Below are positions 32,801 to 43,503 of a stretch of 64,000 bases of DNA, in pieces. The position numbers and the translations under genes were made by a program. Below the pieces are notes generated by a model. It was not told the DNA's origin. It worked only from the letters and a program-made list of their open reading frames with translations, and did not search any database. The stretch's first letter is position 1. Each line of letters begins with the position of its first letter. This DNA comes from Globisporangium splendens (Eukaryota > Oomycota > Peronosporomycetes > Pythiales > Pythiaceae). The stretch spans positions 248,001 through 312,000 of the forward strand of contig VFIW01000045.1 of the NCBI GenBank assembly GCA_006386115.1, given 5' to 3'.

Positions 32801-34878
32801 CGTGTCCTCGTAAATGTGGATATTCTCGCGTACCATGTCTCGGACCTTCATGGAATGCAAGGACAGTTGTTGCTTGCTTTTAGCACCACTTGTGCCAAGA
32901 CCGACGTTGCTGGAGTCAGAATCAGTCGATGGCTGTGCTGCAGTTTGCTCTTGCTCGAGCAACTCGAGATATCGCGACCGCGTTTGCGAGCAAAAGTCCA
33001 TGATGAGCCCGCCGCTCGGGAACTGCGGCTGATGTGTCTTCACCACGCTCAAATGTGCGGCTACGTGGTCCGATTTTGCTGCTGGGTATTGAAGAACGGA
33101 GTCATTAGGCTCATTTGACTCATCAGCACGACGATCAAACTCCAACAAGAACGCACAGAGAAACTGGATCTGTCGCTTGCTGGTCACCAACTTGCACGCT
33201 TGGCGCGGCTTCTGGCACCGCAGAGCTGCTTGCTGAGTGTCGACGCCTTGTCCTCCTTGGCCGAACATGCTGCGGTCATGGCTTAAGTCGTCTGCTGCGA
33301 AATGATCGTGAAACCAACCACGATAGCAGTCCACGACGACATTCGTTGGTGCTGTGGATGGCTCATGGCTGAATGGTACCTCTGACACTGCTGCCACAAG
33401 CTCCAGAGCGTGCTGAAGAAGGTTTCCGTTCATGCCTTGCACACCTTCGTTTGCCATCTCGTGCGCCACAGTGAGAAGCTGAGCCACAAACTCCGTTTGC
33501 TTGGATGCGAGATGTTGGATCAGTTGGTACAAAGCATCACGGATGATTGACTTCGAGCCTGCAGCTGATCGCTCAGTCGACTCGCCATTTGCCTCGTAGA
33601 TGAATTGCCGAATGATCTACAGTGCATATAGGCATTTTGGGTGCATTTAAGTCCTGAATTGTGTGTGGCTCCAATATCATCGTGGAAGCTCAAAAGTAAT
33701 CATACCTGAACGAAGGCCGACGTTGGTAGACACGCTTGGTACGCGGAGAAAATCCGAGCGAGTTCGTCTGTCGTGCATGCGCTGTGCGCCATGGAGGAAG
33801 GCGCCAGCAACGCGGCGAGCTGGGGCTGAAGGAATGCGATGACGCGGTCGCGCGAGATGATCGAGTCTTCACCAAAGTTGCCTCCGCTTCCATCTCTGCT
33901 AGCACTGACCGCATTTCGCGGTGGTCGGTCTGTTGCCAGGATTTTCACCGCGGACTTGGCTGCTATCAGTTGGGTCAGAATGCAAAGCGCTGGTATCGAA
34001 AATGTTGCAGACGAGAAGGAAGTGAGCGATTCCAGTACGCGCATCACGGCTTTCCGCTTGATGGCGTCCGACTGAGACCGGCGATTCGTGTCATTCCCGA
34101 GAAAAGTCGGGTCAGCAGAGTCTGCAAATGCGAGCCAGATGACGTACGACAGCACATGCTCTACGAGGTCTCGCGTCGTCGCTGCAAGTGCCATTTCTGG
34201 CGTCCCAAGCAACGAGATCACGATTGCTGGACGCAACAGCAAAAAGTGCGCGGGCGCAGCCATCCAGTCGTACACACAGAAAGTAGAACTTTGGCAACTG
34301 GACGCTGCCTCAATCAGCACGTCTTCCAGTCGCAGGAGCCCCAACGTATGCAGACTCCACACGGCGATTAACTCGGCAACGCTGTTCTGCACATCTTCAG
34401 TGCAAGCGGTAGCCACGGTATCAGTGAGTGAATCAGCTGAAGTCGAAGGAAGCTTTCGCTTCCGTTTACGTTGCGCGATGGTCTGCGTCGCCACGATCGA
34501 TCGCACCACGGCGGTCACGAGCTTCCGTCGCTCCCGCGCATTATGATGACGCATCATGAGATCCACTACCGCACGCAGTCGGCTTCGCATCAGCTCTTCC
34601 TGCTGCTGTTGCATCATTACCACTGCGTCGTTCTCCTCGCTCTTGTGCTGTCGCGGCGGCGCCAGTGCACAAGTCTCGATCCACGCACGACATGCGCTCT
34701 GGAAGCACGCATAGCACGCGTCGACGCACGCCTCAGAGCCATCACTGGAAGCGCGAGAGGCTTCAAAAGTGTCTTGGACAAGCGCCAGTACGTCGCGCTT
34801 GAGCTCAGCGAGCGAGCGCTTGGCGGAAGATGCCCCCGCGCCATGTGCCCCCGCATGACCACTGCTGCTTGGCGCCAT
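29804..34878 (-). CDS. Fanconi anaemia group A (FANCA)-like protein
   Basis: Two exons (34878-33706 and 33616-29804) encode 1661 residues, close to the roughly 1450 of animal FANCA. The protein is an all-alpha solenoid with few recognisable motifs. The match rests on a segment near the middle: IQFLCAFLLEF, then SVVKTHQPQFPSG, then LIMDFCSQTRSRYLELLEQE, then MVRENIHIYEDTKKLS, then FVPCCLDIEY and ASFVHALATTGVISLQEY. These line up in order and spacing with the conserved FANCA block (YRSLLTDYISLAKTRL, HFLPALLTP, VAFIESLKRADKIP). FANCA is a scaffold of the Fanconi core complex that ubiquitinates FANCD2 at DNA crosslinks. A Ser run of ten occurs near the C-terminus. Three CCAAT-type sites lie 60-130 bp upstream (near 34938, 34970, 35009). 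Confidence 0.7.
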
Positions 34879-35078
34879 AATCCAAAATGCCTCGAGATGT
34901 TGCTTTTCCAAACAGACACGAAAAGTTGCATTTATAACCAATTAAAGCGAATGACTGTGTATCATATTGACCAATGAAACAACCCATTGAAAGACACACT
35001 TATTTCCAGCCAATCAGATACACGGAAACTGCAGTTACGTCAGTGTGTTGAAAGCTACAACATACAAACAGTCATTTT

Positions 35079-37523
35079 CTATCCCAAAGCATCGCCGTAG
35101 AAGTACGAATGCTCAGTGGCGCCACTGTCATTGGCGATATTGTCCCCGCTGCTTGTGGCACTCGCATCTGCCGACGCCATGGCGGCTGGTGCTGGAAGCG
35201 TCGACTGCTTTCCGCGGTGGATGCGGCGCAGGCGGCGCAGCACGGCCTGGAGCGCCTCTGCTGCCTCGTTCGTCGCATCGTCGCCGAAATGCTCGGCGAC
35301 ATCGGCGTTGTCCAGCGCTTCTTCGGCGTTCGAGAGCGCGCGGAACACAAAGTTGATCATCTTGCGCTTCTCTCGGATCAATGCAGGACTGTCATGCTGC
35401 TGTTGCTGTTGGTGCTGCTGATGCTGAGGAGGGAAAGGGTGCTGATGCGCGGGGTGAGGATGCTGCTGCTGGTGGTACCCGTAGTGCATCAGGTTGGTGT
35501 GGTCGATATACATGGGCGGCGGCATATCAGGATGCTGCAGGTGTGCGGTTGACATTGGATGTGGCACTGGAAGCTCGTAGGCACCGCCACAAACACTGGA
35601 GCTGCTCATCGCCTGTGGATGCAGCAGCATCGGCGCTGCTTTTGCGTCAAGCTCTCCATTGCTGCCGCTGAGTTTGATCTCCTCTTCTTCCTCCTGTAGA
35701 AGGCGCTGCACGTCGTGGAGCAGCTCCTGCTGCATGCGCTCGCTCGAGTCGTCGTCCGCGTACATCCACAGACGGATCTCCTTGGAGAGACCATGGAGCT
35801 CGTCCACGGCCCTTGCGTTGCGCAGCATCGCACGGAGCTCGAGCACAATGGTGTCGTCCGAGATGTCGGGACGATGGCTGTCCGGTTTGACGTCGGAGAA
35901 GCCCTCGGCATACAGACTCGAGCGTACCCATCCGTTACGGAGCAACTCGATCGGGATCGCGCGCCACACGTCGCTCAGCAATCGCATGGCGTCAAGGACA
36001 TGAGGCAACCGGCCGAACGCGATGCCCGCAGCACCCTGGGGTCGCTTCAGCGCGCGCTGCAGCAGTCGGTACCTCTCTTCGTCGCTTTTCTCGTGGAAGT
36101 TCAGCATTTCCTGGAATACGGCGATCTTGTATCGGCGCTTGAGTTCGCGGATCACGCCGTGCTGCATGGGCTGGAACTGCGCCGCGTGTGTGTGTTTCGA
36201 TTGCGAGCTGACGCCACCGACTTGCAATTGCGTGTTGCCACTCAGGCTGCCGGCGCGCGTGGGCAGGAAGTACGTGTCCATTGCCGGGTGCTTGCATTTC
36301 TCAAGATTGCCGCCGGGGTTGTCCATCAGCAGCAGCACGCGCTGCGTCGTGTGCTGCTGGATCGCGGGCAGAAACACGTTCGTACACCAGTACTGGAACG
36401 TCTGGTTGTCGCACCAGACCTCGCGTTGACTAAAGTACTTGGTCTCTCCGATCTGCATCAACGATGATGCATGACTCTCAAACTGATGGTGGCCATGGAG
36501 TGTCGCCGTTGCAGTGACAAAGCAGGTTGGTCGCGCATGCTTTCCGACTACGAGCAACGGGATTTTGTGCGTCCCGGTTCCATTCGCACACACCAACACG
36601 AGCACGCGCTCCGTGTTCCCCTTGCTGGAGTCCTTATTTTCATCAGTACCATCGCCATTGCCTCCTGTATGCGCGGAAGAAGACTCGCCGTCTCGCACGG
36701 GATCCAATTGCGCTGGAAGCAAGCGGTAGAACAGCCGCGCTTCACTGAGCGAGTACACGAACTCGGGTCCGTACTGCTTCACGGTCGCTTGTAGCGCGCT
36801 CACTTGCTCCGACGTCTCGGGGTCGTCGCTCCAGACAACGCGGCCACTGTGGTTCTTCATGTCGTTGTTCTCTGCTCTGTCGTCGTCATTTCCGTCAACG
36901 CGTCCTCCAGCGACGTTCATTCGCAGCGTCGTGGCGACGCCATCGTCCCCATTCGAACGCTCTGTGTCATTACTGATACCACTATTGATCACGCTGCTTG
37001 CAACGACGGTGCTATTACCACTACCAGCGCTACCAGCAGGCCCGCCGCCAGCATGCAGCGCGCCAGGTGCGAGTCCGTACCGCGCGCAGAAGCGATAGTA
37101 CCAGCCGTTGGACGCCTTGAAGTCGTCGTTCATGTGGTGCTTGCTCGCGAGCAGCTTGGCCTTCTGCTGCACGTGCGCGACGAGCAGCGGGATCTTGCGC
37201 GCGCGGATCGAGCAGATCCACTTGTAGAGCTCGTCCTCGAAGCACATGTTCTTGGAAAAGCCGCCGCGCTGGCGCTTGTCGCGGAGGTGGCCGGCGTCGG
37301 CGCCCGCGTCCGAGTACCGCTTCTTCACGGTCTGGCTCACCTTCATGAGCTTGCTGATGGCCGCGGGCGTGACGCCGTAGATGCGCGCACACTTGGCGCG
37401 CGACAGCGGCGTCGTCTTGTCCTCGAGCCGCGCGATGATCTCCATGCGCTCGCTGTCCGTCAGCCGCTTGCCCCGCCCTTTGCCCGCCATCTTGGCTTTC
37501 GTTTTTTTCAAAAGCAAACTCAT
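35079..37523 (-). CDS. Domesticated pogo/Tigger (CENP-B-like) transposase without catalytic aspartates
   Basis: A single exon encodes 814 residues. Residues about 20-65 form a psq-type helix-turn-helix (LTDSERMEIIARL, GVTPAAISKLMKVS). Residues about 92-152 are a Tc5/CENP-B DNA-binding domain ending SNGWYYRFCARYGL. Residues about 245-540 match the DDE_1 transposase core. The first catalytic Asp, usually in NxDETGLF, is replaced: YSLSEARLFYRLLP (Ser260). The second is kept in LLLMDNPGGN (Asp401). The third, usually in QPMDQGVI, is Gln454 in QPMQHGVIRELKRRYK. The C-terminal part has Gln/His-rich tracts and a helical tail. No terminal inverted repeats were visible around it and the frame is intact over 2.4 kb, which fits a host gene. 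An alternative start at the next Met (MAGKGRGKR) is possible. Confidence 0.85.
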   Translation of the reverse strand: MSLLLKKTKAKMAGKGRGKRLTDSERMEIIARLEDKTTPLSRAKCARIYGVTPAAISKLMKVSQTVKKRYSDAGADAGHLRDKRQRGGFSKNMCFEDELYKWICSIRARKIPLLVAHVQQKAKLLASKHHMNDDFKASNGWYYRFCARYGLAPGALHAGGGPAGSAGSGNSTVVASSVINSGISNDTERSNGDDGVATTLRMNVAGGRVDGNDDDRAENNDMKNHSGRVVWSDDPETSEQVSALQATVKQYGPEFVYSLSEARLFYRLLPAQLDPVRDGESSSAHTGGNGDGTDENKDSSKGNTERVLVLVCANGTGTHKIPLLVVGKHARPTCFVTATATLHGHHQFESHASSLMQIGETKYFSQREVWCDNQTFQYWCTNVFLPAIQQHTTQRVLLLMDNPGGNLEKCKHPAMDTYFLPTRAGSLSGNTQLQVGGVSSQSKHTHAAQFQPMQHGVIRELKRRYKIAVFQEMLNFHEKSDEERYRLLQRALKRPQGAAGIAFGRLPHVLDAMRLLSDVWRAIPIELLRNGWVRSSLYAEGFSDVKPDSHRPDISDDTIVLELRAMLRNARAVDELHGLSKEIRLWMYADDDSSERMQQELLHDVQRLLQEEEEEIKLSGSNGELDAKAAPMLLHPQAMSSSSVCGGAYELPVPHPMSTAHLQHPDMPPPMYIDHTNLMHYGYHQQQHPHPAHQHPFPPQHQQHQQQQQHDSPALIREKRKMINFVFRALSNAEEALDNADVAEHFGDDATNEAAEALQAVLRRLRRIHRGKQSTLPAPAAMASADASATSSGDNIANDSGATEHSYFYGDALG

Positions 37524-37763
37524 GGGGAGCGTTTACTTTACTGGCCACCATACAAAAACCAAGTACTCTCGCAGTTCGTTCTCTATCGTTTCCACTCCCT
37601 CCGCCACATGCAAAACGCTAAGTCGACAACAGAACTACTTAAGCGAGAGTATACGGTACAAATGTTGTGCAAAATTGACGAAGTGATCACAATGTCGACA
37701 AAGTAGTGCTGAAATCAACATCCAATGAAGAGCTATTCAAATGTCTGCTTTTCTATCTCTGAC

Positions 37764-39292
37764 CTAGGTTGCCGTCGTCTTCTCTAAGACGTAGATGCCG
37801 CCGGCGAGGCCGCCGATGTTGACCTCGTGGACCTGCGCGACGCAGAACGGGAGATGCTGAAAGGACGACAGAAACAGCTTCTTCGACATCACGAGGATCA
37901 CTTTGCAGGGTACAGTCAAATACAGAAATACAGGTAGAAGCATCAAGTCAACACGCAAACCTTCAAGATCGCAAATTCACAACAAGGTTGTGGCCACGTA
38001 CCTGCTCGACCTCCATCTCTCAGCACGCGGATCAGCTCCTTCATCAACTTTGGATAAATCTGCATTACCACACAAGTGCAATACTTTAGCACTGGTCACA
38101 GAGATGGCACTTATACCCCTACCTTGTTGTTGATCCGGTGGTTGCCGCAGCGCACTCCGAATGGCATGTCAACGATGACCTTGTCGATGCTCTTGCTGCG
38201 AAGCGGCAATGCCGTGGCGTCCCACTGCATGATGTCCGTGTTGCGCACGCTGGTCGCTGCGTTCTGGCCGGCTTTGCTCACAGCAAGATCATCCAGCTCA
38301 CCCCCGAGCGAAAACACGTTGTTGTCTGCAAACTCGGCGCACCAGGTCGGGATCGTGCCGACGCCGCACATCGAGTCGAGGAAGACCTCGCCGACTTTGT
38401 ACTCGGCCAACTGGAACATCAGGTACGTCGTGCTCGGTCGCAACGTCGAGATGTACTTCACGTCGGCCGTCACGCCCTTGCGGTCCTCATTCGCGAGGCG
38501 ACTGCAGAACTTGATCTTGGAGGTATCCGCGAGCGAGATGCCCGTGATCATGAAATTGTGGTACAGGATGCACACAATCTCCAGGTCAAACGCGACGAGG
38601 TTGACATCCCAGCTGAACTTGTCAATCACGGCCGAGCCGATCTCGCCAGCAACTTCCATGGAGCGGTACGCATGTCGGCCATCACGCACACAGGAGCCAC
38701 GGAACGTAGGCTTCTCCGGTGCTCCAGCTCCAGCGTCTCCATTTGGGAAATGCGCTCTCCACAGGCTCAGTGCAGGCTCCCAATTGGCATCCGTCACCAA
38801 TTTCTATGCAAATATACATCAAACACTCGTCATTACCATCACAAAGCTTAACGCGATGACAATGCACAATAGTTCGTACCGCCATCTGCTCCAGCCCTGC
38901 CGCATCGTCCGTGATCACAGCGTCGCTTTTCACCAGAAACGCCAGCGTCGCCTGCACCGACTGCAACTTCATGACGTCCGCTGGCGACGACGTCGTGCGC
39001 AGCAGGATGCGTCCGACGGAAGCTTCACCCTGCATCACGTTCATGTTCTTGCGCGCCGGATCATTCTGCACGCTGCAGATCTCCAGGTGCACCACCTGCC
39101 ATTCATAACCCAAATGGAGCCGTGAGCATCGGAATAAACGCAAGCACATGCACGCACACAGCCAGACAGTGTGCGACCACACCACCACACCTGCAGTTTG
39201 GTGCGGATCTCCTTCTCGACGAGCCACTCCATGCCGCGCATCACGAGCAGCAGGTACGTCGGCAGCGTCGCCGCATCAAGTGTCATCGCCAT
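37764..39292 (-). CDS. THUMPD3-like tRNA guanosine N2-methyltransferase
   Basis: Five exons (39292-39191, 39095-38880, 38803-38123, 38059-38002, 37900-37764) give 397 residues with exact phase joins. The N-terminal third should be the THUMP region (MRGMEWLVEKEIRTKLQ, ARKNMNVMQGEASVGRILL). The methyltransferase fold follows: KIKFCSRLANEDRKGVTADV, TTYLMFQLAEYKVGEVFLD, the SAM-binding LDSMCGVGTIP, and the catalytic motif VIVDMPFGVRCGNH. DMPFG in place of NPPY is typical of THUMPD3, which makes m2G in tRNA with TRMT112. The last exon (VILVMSKKLF, HEVNIGGLAGGIYVLEKT) completes the family C-terminus. It is divergent to the PDZ gene, with 201 bp between starts. Confidence 0.88.
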
Positions 39293-39493
39293 TGCCTTTT
39301 TGTTGATTGTCGTGACTAATCTCCACCAAAATGACAAGATGTCCAAAACAATGTGCGCCACATTAACATTCGAGTGTACCCATGCGAATAGTACCCCCTC
39401 CTCCCATTTTACGTGACACACACAAAAATAGTGCCCCCGTTTTTGAGCTGTTTGCATTTTCGCGTTTGCAGCAAGTTGAATCAGACGGACAAG

Positions 39494-42400
39494 ATGGACC
39501 GCTCTCCTGCGCGCGCGCCGCGGTCTCCAGCGACAGCAGCGAAGCTGTCGGTATCGACTGTGCTGTCTCCTGACACGACGCGTGGACAGGCGCCGCCGCG
39601 TGGCCACGGGACGAGTCTGCTGCGCGACGCGCTTTCGCCGAGCGGGAGGCAAATCCTCCAGGACTTTCTCGATGTCGTTGCAGATCCACACGACGAAGGC
39701 GACGGTGATAATGGCCACGACCGCCGTGTGGCTGCGTCGCTTGCGCACGAGCGCCACGAATCGGCGATCTTGAAGACGTTGGCTGTTCATGACGGGAACA
39801 GCAACAGCTTTGTGCAGATTCAGTGCAATACGCGCCCGTTTTGTTTGAATCTCGTGGAAAAACGCGGCGAGATCGTGGTTACGGGGTTCACGCCCGATTT
39901 GCGGTCTGGCGCAGCGAAAGGCGTCATTGAGAAGTCCGGGCGTGTGCTACCTGGCGATGTGCTGATTGCGATAAACGACGAGATGGAGGCGCTGACGAAT
40001 GTGAAGTCCACTGTCGATGCACTCGTGGACGCGCAACTCCCGGCAGTGCTCACTTTCCGGAGAGTCCCAGTGGTGAAGGCTACGCTGGGCGAATACTCAT
40101 CCGAGGACATCCAGCGGAACTTGGGGTTGCGAGGAAGCACGCTACTTAACACGCACAGCGTTGAAGATGCGGCATTGCTCGTGCAAGCAGTGATCGAGGT
40201 GCTGGACGATACGAAGGCTACGACGCCGCTGGCGACCTACATTCCACGTGTGGAAAAGCTGATCGCTAATCCTCGTCCCGGTACTCTTAATGGAGAAAAC
40301 AAACGCCTTCATGTCGAGCGTATCCAGCAGATGATGCAGTCGATCCATCGCCTCATTGAAGCGCAGCAGAAAGAACAGCTCAAGCAATGGAACGCGGTCA
40401 AGCCTTCGAACCACAAGCGCATCGAAATCCTGGCCAAGCAGCGAGCGAGCATCGACAAAAAGCTGGAGAGCATGCGTGCAAACCCGTCGGAGTTGCAACC
40501 AGACAACCATGCTGTATGGCAAGAGTATATTGAGCTGCGCCATCTTTCCGGCCAAATGCGGGACAGTGTCGAAAAAGCCAAGCGGGAGCATTATTTGCCG
40601 AATGTGGAAGGGTACAATCTCCGTTTCGGAAATGATGGCATCTACGTGGGCATTGGAGACATCTGGATCCCGTCCTTTTATGCCAAATTCACGGTCGAGA
40701 CGCGGTCGTCTGCTCCGCACTTGTTTGTGCATCTATCGACACCCGCGACCCACGGACTCAAGCTTCGCGCAAAGAACTTTACGCTTTCGACGGAGGGACG
40801 ACTCCCGAGCTTCCACTGTGACGAGCTAAACATCGAAGCGCAATTGATCGCTGATATTCCGCTCGTGTTCGACGAGATCCACGGCTGGAGCGTTCCGCAA
40901 GAAGAGCTCCACGTCAAGCTCATGAGCTTGATTTACTATGAGCGGCAAGCACATAGCACAAAGAAGGGTCAGAACCATGATGTGGTGATGAAGATGTTTA
41001 TCAACCGCCTGCTCCCGTCCGTCGTTCGTCATGCGGCGCAAAACCTGCTGTGCGGAGAGTTGGGGCCGTTGCTCGAGAGTCGCAGTGCGCAAGTGTTCCT
41101 GTCTGGTGAAATCAAAATTCAAGGCAGGAAACTGGCGTTGTACGATATCTCACTCAATCCCGCAGACCTGGATTCGAGCTCAAGCAGAAAAGATCGCGAT
41201 CTAACTGAAGAAGCACGGGACATGATGGCAATCAGTGAAGACGAAGCAAGCGTCTTGTATTCTGTCTTTCGAGCTATGACTGATCCACCCCCAACGAAGA
41301 AAAAAACGTTCGGTTTTAGTCCTCCAAGTGAGCCAAAGAGACTGTCCATTCGGAGTTTGCTGAATTATTTCGAGCAGTTCAAAACCTTTCCGCATCTACG
41401 AGCGCTGACTTGTGAGCTCTGGTCCCAGAATATGGAATTGTTATCCTCCAGCTCGCCTTCGAGAGTATCGCGATCTCCAGCGGGTGGTGCCTCCGTCCCA
41501 TGTTCTTCATTTGGGTTGCTTTTCAAGAATTTGGAGCTTCTGAACGAATACCCTGTCGACATCTCGGTATCGCTTCTGGATATGACATTTCGACTGGATT
41601 TGTGTGAAGGCGCAGCGACGTATTACACCACTCTGCAGCGTATTATTCGGCAGGAAATGGATTCAACGGCCATCGGTTTGGCCAACTTTGACTCCATGAG
41701 AGATGGCACATTCCTGGAAAACAAACTCGAATCGCTAGACGCTCAGTACGAGAAAATCAATCGTCTGCTCGCGTTCATCACGACCAATGTCGATGATTGC
41801 GGTGTCATCCTTCGTGGCGGCATGCCTGCTGGCTTCATGAGTGAAATGATGCTGGAAGCTACCGACCTGGCATGCAAAGGTCCGTGTGGGGGTTCGTTCA
41901 CAATTCCACTGACAGATTTAGCGAATCTGCACAATGGAGTGGAATTGAATCCGAAGAAAGACGAGGAGGACGAAGTGCCATCTGCGACGGCACTGACGCA
42001 TGAAAACGGAGCTCTTGTGTTCTCGAAGTTCTTCTTGCAGCCGAATACTGAAGGCGACAGTCTTGACGAAGAGAAAGTTCCTCTTAATGGCGATGCAAGC
42101 AGCGGCTACCTTCCAAGTGACCGATTGCAAGTGAGAGTGACAAACACATCGGCTCGCGTACTTTTCGAGCTCCCGACCGAGTTGGAAAGGCTGGAAGGTC
42201 GGACTTCATTTGTCCCGTTTTCGTTCACACTGGTCACAAACGACGCAAACGAGCCGCCGCGATTACAGATCGAGACTGGAGAATTTGCCAAGTGCCAGTA
42301 CAAAGCTGAGCAGATCGCAGCGCGGGGGAGTGTGTGGCAGTTTATGAAGAAAGGCAAAGAATCGGCGGGAAATGTGCTTCATCCAGAAACCAGCACGAGA

Positions 42401-43132
42401 GTTGAAGGAACCGACCAGTCCGTCCAATCGGGTTCAACGAAGATGTCAGAGGCGCAAGAAGAAGAGAGTGGCAGCGTATGGGAAGATTACGTGGAGTCGC
42501 CATTTTTCAGCTTGAAATTCCATTTCTTCACGTCATGCCAAGTCACTCGCGAACACATGTACTGGAGCATCAAGAGCGCATCCTTAACGGAGCCCAAGGT
42601 GGCGCAGGTCAGGCATCGCTTGAGTTTGGTGTTGCTGCTCCAGGATTTCGGTATGCTGAGCATGACGAATGCCGCCGAAAGCACTCGACGGCGCAAACGA
42701 GATGCGCAATTTCGACGTGCGCTTCTTCAAAAAGCAACGTTTGAGAGTCGACACGGACATACCATGTCGTTCTCGGATCGAGGAACGCAGTTTTCGCGCA
42801 CGAGTGTCACAGAAACGAACGACGAGTTTGATCGACTGAGCGAAACCATGACTTCAGTAGACGCGGATTCCTACGACCACATTGAGAAGGACGACTTCCA
42901 ATTCCCCAATGGCATCGAAGCCTTTGAGGAGGAAGACAGTGGTGAGGAAGACAGCGACGATGACGAGGAGGAGGATGACGAACTCCGCGCATTGAATGCG
43001 AGAATCGAGAGCAAAGGCTCACAACACGAACAAATCACTGCTTCTGGTGAAAGTGGGCGTGGAAGAGCGTCGAGTGAAGCCACAACAGCATCAACTGCCA
43101 ACCTGCACAAGCAAACCTCAGTATTCTTTTGA
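39494..43132 (+). CDS. Large PDZ-domain protein, function unknown
   Basis: A single exon encodes 1212 residues. A PDZ domain occupies about residues 105-190: NTRPFCLNLVEKRGEIVVTG, GVIEKSGRVLPGDVLIAIND, VDALVDAQLPAVLTFRRV. A helical segment with a Lys-rich coiled coil follows (NHKRIEILAKQRASIDKKLE). Residues about 390-560 form a beta-rich region (YNLRFGNDGIYVGIGDIWIP, LKLRAKNFTLSTEGRLPSFH, SAQVFLSGEIKIQGRKLALY) that resembles the elongated lipid-binding TULIP/BPI type but is not close enough to name. The C-terminus has an acidic tract (EEEDSGEEDSDDDEEEDDEL). The start at 39494 (MDRSPAR) is preferred; an open frame reaches 39413. I recognise no orthologue with a known role. Confidence 0.75.
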   Translation: MDRSPARAPRSPATAAKLSVSTVLSPDTTRGQAPPRGHGTSLLRDALSPSGRQILQDFLDVVADPHDEGDGDNGHDRRVAASLAHERHESAILKTLAVHDGNSNSFVQIQCNTRPFCLNLVEKRGEIVVTGFTPDLRSGAAKGVIEKSGRVLPGDVLIAINDEMEALTNVKSTVDALVDAQLPAVLTFRRVPVVKATLGEYSSEDIQRNLGLRGSTLLNTHSVEDAALLVQAVIEVLDDTKATTPLATYIPRVEKLIANPRPGTLNGENKRLHVERIQQMMQSIHRLIEAQQKEQLKQWNAVKPSNHKRIEILAKQRASIDKKLESMRANPSELQPDNHAVWQEYIELRHLSGQMRDSVEKAKREHYLPNVEGYNLRFGNDGIYVGIGDIWIPSFYAKFTVETRSSAPHLFVHLSTPATHGLKLRAKNFTLSTEGRLPSFHCDELNIEAQLIADIPLVFDEIHGWSVPQEELHVKLMSLIYYERQAHSTKKGQNHDVVMKMFINRLLPSVVRHAAQNLLCGELGPLLESRSAQVFLSGEIKIQGRKLALYDISLNPADLDSSSSRKDRDLTEEARDMMAISEDEASVLYSVFRAMTDPPPTKKKTFGFSPPSEPKRLSIRSLLNYFEQFKTFPHLRALTCELWSQNMELLSSSSPSRVSRSPAGGASVPCSSFGLLFKNLELLNEYPVDISVSLLDMTFRLDLCEGAATYYTTLQRIIRQEMDSTAIGLANFDSMRDGTFLENKLESLDAQYEKINRLLAFITTNVDDCGVILRGGMPAGFMSEMMLEATDLACKGPCGGSFTIPLTDLANLHNGVELNPKKDEEDEVPSATALTHENGALVFSKFFLQPNTEGDSLDEEKVPLNGDASSGYLPSDRLQVRVTNTSARVLFELPTELERLEGRTSFVPFSFTLVTNDANEPPRLQIETGEFAKCQYKAEQIAARGSVWQFMKKGKESAGNVLHPETSTRVEGTDQSVQSGSTKMSEAQEEESGSVWEDYVESPFFSLKFHFFTSCQVTREHMYWSIKSASLTEPKVAQVRHRLSLVLLLQDFGMLSMTNAAESTRRRKRDAQFRRALLQKATFESRHGHTMSFSDRGTQFSRTSVTETNDEFDRLSETMTSVDADSYDHIEKDDFQFPNGIEAFEEEDSGEEDSDDDEEEDDELRALNARIESKGSQHEQITASGESGRGRASSEATTASTANLHKQTSVFF

Positions 43133-43503
43133 AGTTCGCGTACGAGATCACTGCTGAAGCTACTAGCGAACTGAGAGCGCACGATGCGGCCCTGTTGCGA
43201 TATAAGGAAAGCAAGCAGAATGCGATCCATTTTGAGTGCGCGCTGCCCAGTTGGAAGATTGGGTCAGTGCAAAATATGATGCCTGTAAACTTGAGTCAAA
43301 GCATGAGATGGCCACCTTGATGGTTGTCATTTCGCATCGCACCACACTCTCCTTTTCCGCCAATCAAATGCTTTGGAAGCCAAAACCGCTCATCCTGATT
43401 GGCGGATACATCGCTCTCTATTCCAGAAATTCAGTAGTTTTCGCGTCATCGCCGACTCATAAAAGCTTCTTCCATCGACGCACGAAGAGAACGAACGCAC
43501 AGC
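43133..43503. promoter_or_regulatory. Promoter of the ENTH/VHS-PDZ gene with inverted CCAAT palindrome
   Basis: The 370 bp spacer contains a perfect 11-base inverted repeat, TCCGCCAATCA at 43356-43366 and TGATTGGCGGA at 43396-43406. Each arm carries a CCAAT box (NF-Y-type site). The pair lies 98-148 bp before the start at 43504, a typical core-promoter distance. No gene is supported here. Confidence 0.5.

Noticed and set aside
36804..37706. Plus-strand frame of 300 codons opposite the transposase-derived gene
   Set aside because: Shadow of the N-terminal part of that gene; composition is Val/Arg/Ala-rich with no motif.
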